From Rhytidiadelphus loreus (Eukaryota > Streptophyta > Bryopsida > Hypnales > Hylocomiaceae), in the NCBI GenBank assembly GCA_947034895.1, contig OX344764.1:3782001-3846000 (forward strand): a stretch of DNA of 64,000 nt, in the 5' to 3' direction. Positions 59,187 through 64,000 of the stretch are shown one piece after another. Position 1 is the stretch's first letter. Each line of letters opens with the position of its first letter. A model generated the notes under the pieces. It searched no databases. It worked only from the letters and a program-made list of their open reading frames with translations, and was not told the DNA's origin. Both the position numbers and the translations under genes were made by a program.

Positions 59187-59986
59187 TTAGATATCAATTT
59201 TGTCCCTCATATGACATATATACAACATGAAAAAAGGTTTTTACTCCAATGCCTCATCACTATGATTTGTAATTGTAATAATTTTGATTATTCATGAGTG
59301 TTGGAGTCTTGAGAGCATCGATAGTGATTCGAATTTGGAATCTAGGTTTTGATATAAATCCCCTCACTGTTTTGGTACCATTGGGACCTTGTTTTGTGGC
59401 ATTTGAACCTATAAAGTGTGAAAGTTATTGAATTTCAAAAGTTTTTTTAAATTCAAAAATTGAATTAAATCGTCTTTTATTTTGGAAAAAACATAAGTTT
59501 CACATCACAAGTCCAAACGCCCTGAAACAAAGTCCTTTATGTCCTTCTTAATTATGCATAAAGCTTTCTATTTGTATCAAGAACGCAACCTCTCATCCCA
59601 ACAAAACTCTTACACTCTTTCGTGCATAGAAGATATTGAATAACTTATCCTAAGCTTTTACAAATGAAAAAATTATTTTTACTTTTATTAGGATGTGGCA
59701 ACGGGACAGGGCACTAACACTAAGCTCAGTGTCAGTTGGACTTGTTTCTCTCTCTTAGAAGTTTGGTTTTCTGCTACTGTAGTTTTTTTCAGTGTTTGTG
59801 TCTGTTGAAGTTAGGGTTAGGGTTCAAGGAGCATCTTTGTGAGTTTTGATGTCTCTTGTAACAATTCGGTCGTCAATTACGACGAGAGATTGTGTCGACT
59901 CTGTGCGAGAGGGTGGGGGAACGCACGGCAGCGCCATTGAGCGTTTCGGTTTTCGTAGACGGAGGAAGCGCAAGAATCCGAGAGGT
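59179..59986 (+). promoter_or_regulatory. Promoter and 5' leader (P3) of the LisH-CTLH gene
   Basis: This 0.8-kb segment lies directly upstream of the start codon at 59,987. The part from 59,690 (TTAGGATGTGGCAACGGGAC) onward has UTR-like composition with CT-rich tracts (TTTCTCTCTCTTAG). The whole segment to about 59,928 is duplicated at 47,361-48,170 and partly at 50,859-50,976. No clear TATA box was fixed. Confidence 0.6.
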
Positions 59987-62900
59987 ATGGATGTGGATCC
60001 TCGTCTGTTTGAAAATATGGTAAGAGCTTCTAGCGTTCTATTTCTATGTCTGCTCCAGTAATAACCACGTTTGGATTGTGTGCGAAGAGAACTTGTGTGT
60101 CCCGATTTAAGATAAGGGACACACTTATTAGTCCCGGGTATCCCCCGTGAAGGTCACTGCATCCTGTAGGGAGATTGCTGCAGTCGTCTTTGTCTTTCTC
60201 CAATTGAAAATCGAGATTCTGATATTAGGGCAAGCAAGAGCATAATCATCCCTGCATAATCATCCCACGATATTGTATATTCAGAAACTCCTTATTAGTT
60301 GCTGTCTTGAATTGCGCGAGGCATTGGTCTGTGTTGCATTCATCTCATTGTATACCTGGGTCTCATTCCACTGAGCAGCCAGCTAATTGGTTGGTTGAAG
60401 CCGTGAATTCAAGCTAACACTAGGGGAGGTTCAGAAATTGCTTAGATGTGTTGTGGGATTGGGCAGAAGGTGAGCGACAGCGAGGTGTGCAAGATCGTGT
60501 TGTCGTACCTCGTTCATAACTGCTTCAAAGAGACTGCAGAGGCATTCATTGCCTGCTCTGGCATGAGACGCACGGCTGACTGTTCCGTCGATATCGATAA
60601 GAGGAAACGTGTGTTCCTGTGCTAATTGTATTTTTTTTTTTGTCAGTTTTGATACTGCTATTAACTGCTATTGTTTGGTTAGATTTGAGGTGGCTCGAAA
60701 TAGTACATAAAAATATTTCTCGTTGAGAGTACGGACTTGCACATTTCCGTTTCAAATATCTGCAGTATATTCGTTGGAACTTTGATAAAATCTCGCTTTT
60801 CAATTTCGTAGCGTTATTTAGCTATGTCGAAGATCCAGCTGGTCTTGGTCATAAGTATAAGTCTTTGACCAGCTTCATTGTGTTCTGAAGTTTCTCTGGT
60901 AGACTTGTCATGATAACGGTGGTCCACCTTATGTTGCATTGGGTGTCTCTCTCAAGTGTCTTATTCTTGTCCAAATGTCTTACCCTGTACAATTTAGTGA
61001 ACTGCAGTGAGTGTTTTTTCGACGTATGTGCAGCAATCTATAGCCATGTATTGGAAGGCAATGTTTTAAAGGCTATTGAGCTTACAAACCAACTTGCCGT
61101 GGATCTGCTGGCCTCCAACCGGGACGTTCATTTTGATCTTCTGACTCTTCACTTCGTTGAACTTGTTCGAGTGAAGGATTGGTATGAACTCAACTCAGGC
61201 AGGTGTATCGTTCGAGTATTTATCTTTGGCGTTGTTATTTTTCTGGGTCACCAAGGTTTTCTCTGCTTTGTTTAGACTCAACAGATAGTCCACCAACGAC
61301 AAATAGTTTTAGCAAATTATGTGTTTCTTCTTGGCATTATACCAGGAGGTGGATTAAAGGGAGAAGCTTTAGAGCCTCAGCTCATCAGATTAATTAAGAT
61401 TACTAAAGATTCCAATAAGTAGAAAGACAATTAGAATAAGTGTAAGCACAACAAGCATGTTTGGTCGAATAAAAGGGAAACCTGGTCCTATGAACATAGT
61501 ATTCCATAATTTACGATATTTGAAACTTGTATGGAAGGTAGTCTGTCATTTTTCTGTGAGAATGTTGTGACCAACTAGGCCTGTCAAATTTTGTCAATAT
61601 CTGTACAATAGTGGTCAAGGGGGGGCTTAGAATTAAGTTCTACGAGGAGTTGACTGTTATTTTTGGATACAGTGCGGGTGCATTAGAGTTCGCGCAGGGA
61701 GAACTCCGACCTTTCGGCAAACAAGAAGATCGATATCGGGAGAAGCTCCAGGTCAGTGCCTCTTGGTCGTGACTCTTATGAACGATTCGTTTTTTCTTTT
61801 GCACTCATAGATGTAGTATTTATGCTACTATAGTATTATTGTATGTTGTTCTTTCGATTATATCTTGTGCAACGAATGTTGTTCGATTTCAACTGTGGTC
61901 GTCGCGAAACCTTCAATTGGCTGATCATCAGGGCCTCAGGCTGTTCATGCATGTGGTTTTGAACTTAAGTTATGTAGATTGTTTGTATGTCTGATCTATG
62001 TGGGCGAATAACATAGAGATTCAGATTCCTGACCTATCTATCTGACGCTGCTGTTTGCAGGATTGCATGGCATTGCTAGCATATGAAGAGCCTGAGAATT
62101 CGCCTTTGTTCCATTATCTGACCGATGATTATCGCCAGAGTGTCGCAGATGCGCTGAACTGTGCTATTCTAGGTATGCTTCGAGTCAATTTGGTCAAGGC
62201 GCTTGCGATGAAATACTACTCCTGTGCTGCATTTTGTATCTGTGGCAGTATAATCAAAGGCTGATTCTTCAACCATTGTCTTAAATATTTTAACTACTTG
62301 GGCCAGCTCATTCCTTCTTGTGAGCGTTGCGAAAGAGACAATTGAGTGATTTCTTCAATGATTAGAACATCGTGTGCAGATGTTCAGCTTATTCTCATTT
62401 GTACAAATAATTTTCATGTATTTTGCTTCTCTGAAGTCTTAGATCCGTGTACTAAGAATTTTGTAGAGCTGTCTGTGCAGAATGAACAAGTATTCCTTGG
62501 TTATCCTAGTTCACTGAAAGAAGATGAAACTGACATACGTGTGTCATGGTGATCCTGACTTCTGTGCAGCACATGCCAATCTACCAAGCTATACATCAAT
62601 GGAGAAACTGCTGCAACACGCTACTGTTGTAAGGCAGCGTCTTCATCAAGAACTTGGGAAGGTAGGTCTTGAATCTCTGAACCAGGGTTTACTTCACCTT
62701 CATCATGGTGAGAGTTGGACTATCCCTTCTCCAAGAAAAATGATCTCGGATCTTTTATAAATTTCTTGTATGTCTTGGGGGCCATTCAGCATTGCGACCC
62801 ATCTGGTGTTTGATTCAATTAATTAATTTGGGCATGTCAGTTCTGATATGATGGAGATATTTATTTTTCTCTCAGCATTCCTGACTGAATGTTTTAAAGG

Positions 62901-63008
62901 ATGGGTTGATAAACACAGCAAAGTCAAAGTTATTAGCCATTAATCTGTTTACTTGTTTCGCAGGATGGTCCTCCAACCTTCACACTGAAGTCGTTCTTGA
63001 AAAGCTAA
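59987..63008 (+). CDS. LisH-CTLH-CRA protein (RanBPM C-terminal/GID8-like)
   Basis: Seven exons, 59987-60019, 60467-60608, 61034-61181, 61673-61751, 62061-62172, 62570-62661 and 62964-63008, all with GT/AG borders, give 216 residues. Start MDVDPRLFENM matches the plant family start (MDVDPRQYEN). LisH about 12-45 (SEVCKIVLSYLVHNCFKETA), DKRKP joining exons 2-3, CTLH about 60-112 (SHVLEGNVLKAIELTNQLAV, FDLLTLHFVELVRVKD), CRA about 112-206 (CAGALEFAQGELRPFGK, CMALLAYEEPENSPLFHYL, ANLPSYTSMEKLLQHATVV), end TFTLKSFLKS. Family members are subunits of the CTLH/GID ubiquitin ligase complex, where LisH/CTLH/CRA mediate assembly; no catalytic RING is expected here. The first exon codes only 11 residues. 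An alternative acceptor at 60,445 would insert 7 residues; 60,466 fits the family spacing exactly. Confidence 0.93.
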
Positions 63009-63394
63009 ACCATGCTTGAGGAGGTTTCTTGAGCTTGTTAGATCTATTGACTATAGTGGGTGTCCAGATAGGTATGACGAAGGTTGATAGGGACCTTATA
63101 AAGAGGGAGATGTGGCCTTATTATCCTCTCAATAAACCTGTGGGTGTTACAATCCTTCGGTTAATCGAAAAGCTATCAATACAATTGTGTAATGAATTTT
63201 TTTTTTGGAACTGAAACAAGTTTTTTCGGTCAGCTGGCCTTCGTTGCTGTTTTCTGTATCTGCAATGTCCCAGTTAATCCTATTTGTGCTGTTGAGATGT
63301 CCAATTACTTGTAGTGTTTTAACACTGTAACTACACAGTGGCCTTAAAAGTATCAAATGGATGACAAGGAATCCTTCTATGTAAGACAAAAGTG
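63009..63394. other. 3' flank of the LisH-CTLH gene
   Basis: Presumed 3' UTR and terminator region. AATAAA occurs near 63,130 and a T-run at 63,200. No other feature. Confidence 0.45.
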
Positions 63395-64000
63395 CAGATG
63401 TGCATCCTTGGAATTTTGTGTGAAAAAAGGGAGGTCTTGCACACTAGGAGTTTGACCCCCAAAGGAGTGTTCTTGGGTTTTTTTAAGCAAATGATTCACA
63501 TGGTACCGAAAAGGTTGATTTCCATTGTGACTAGCTTGGCTTTCATCAAAAAAGTTGGGCCAGATTGTTTTGGTGCCATTTTGACACCAATGGACACATT
63601 TTTGACAATGGAGTGTCATTTTATCCTTATTGAAGTTGGTATGGAGCTTGACACCAAATTTACTTGATTGCATTTCAATGCACCATCATGGTACTATATT
63701 CACATGCCTTGAAATTCCTTGATGAGTTTTAGGGTTAACACCTAAGTTAATTAGTGTGTGTAGCCTTAGGTTGTGTAATCAACCTCAACATCTTTTACTC
63801 TACATGTTCTACTTTGCAACTAAATATGATTGAATATTATTTTATTTTTATTTTTCAAAGATGAAATCACATAATTTTTTTGTCCTATAATATTTTAAAA
63901 CTTTTCAACAAAAAATTCATGAATTTTTTAAGACAAAGTAAGAAACATCTGAAATTTTTACCATTGAATTGATATACATTTCAGTAGTATATAGATCATA
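63395..64000 (+). repeat. Foldback-family copy cut by the window end
   Basis: AGATGTGCATCCTTGGAATTTTGTGTG, GGTCTTG, TTTGACC, GTTCTTG, AAGCAAATGATTCA, GATTTCCA from 63,395, and later CTCTACATGTTCTACTTTGCAACTA, GATGAAATCA and CTGAAATTTTTACCAT to the edge, follow 3,745-4,390 of the element at 2,913-4,643 in order and orientation. About the last 260 bp of the element would lie beyond the window. Confidence 0.75.

Noticed and set aside
63377..63673. 98-codon minus-strand open frame at the right edge
   Set aside because: It lies wholly in the foldback-family repeat that is also at 3,745-3,900 and, reversed, at 29,880-30,055; the frame is not kept in the other copies.

Overview
The window is nuclear DNA of a land plant. 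Genes have short exons, canonical GT/AG introns and wide AT-rich spacing, and all five protein-coding genes that can be modelled end to end are plant-type. No rRNA or tRNA gene, CRISPR array or bacterial operon was seen. The style of the degenerate TKL-like kinase copies and of the Ty3/gypsy gag-pro remnant suggests a non-seed plant such as a bryophyte or lycophyte. That placement is inference and no species can be named.

Region 1 (1-23,000) is gene-bearing. In order it holds: an F-box/LysM gene (+, 1,061-2,481); a 1.7-kb foldback element; a Golgi Qb-SNARE of the GOSR1/GOS11 type (-, 6,125-9,338); an unrecognised coiled-coil protein gene (+, 10,657-12,979) divergent from the SNARE; and two very-long-chain trans-2-enoyl-CoA reductase paralogues (-, 14,391-17,158 and 20,632-22,994) with the same exon plan. 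Diverged direct repeats of about 130-300 bp lie inside introns or upstream sequence of most of these genes.

Region 2 (23,000-59,000) has no intact gene recognised. It is a graveyard of kinase pseudogene copies, possible LRR/NLR relics, MITEs, nested foldbacks, a CACTA-type non-autonomous element with target-site duplication, two extra copies of the promoter/5' leader of a gene further right, and two broken retroelement-like coding regions.

Region 3 (59,179-63,008) is a seven-exon LisH-CTLH-CRA gene (RanBPM/GID8-like) whose upstream DNA abuts the 3' end of a truncated gypsy gag-protease remnant. The right edge (63,395-64,000) is another copy of the foldback family seen at 2.9-4.6 kb, cut by the window end.

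The genes look like ordinary housekeeping functions (ubiquitin ligase components, Golgi transport, fatty-acid elongation), not a linked pathway. The most interesting signals are structural: exon-phase duplication of half a LysM domain in the F-box gene, the intact enoyl-CoA reductase pair of contrasting base composition, the repeated promoter segment, and a filled/empty insertion-site pair in the kinase relics. All coordinates of splice sites and repeats were read by eye; no alignment or database search was run.
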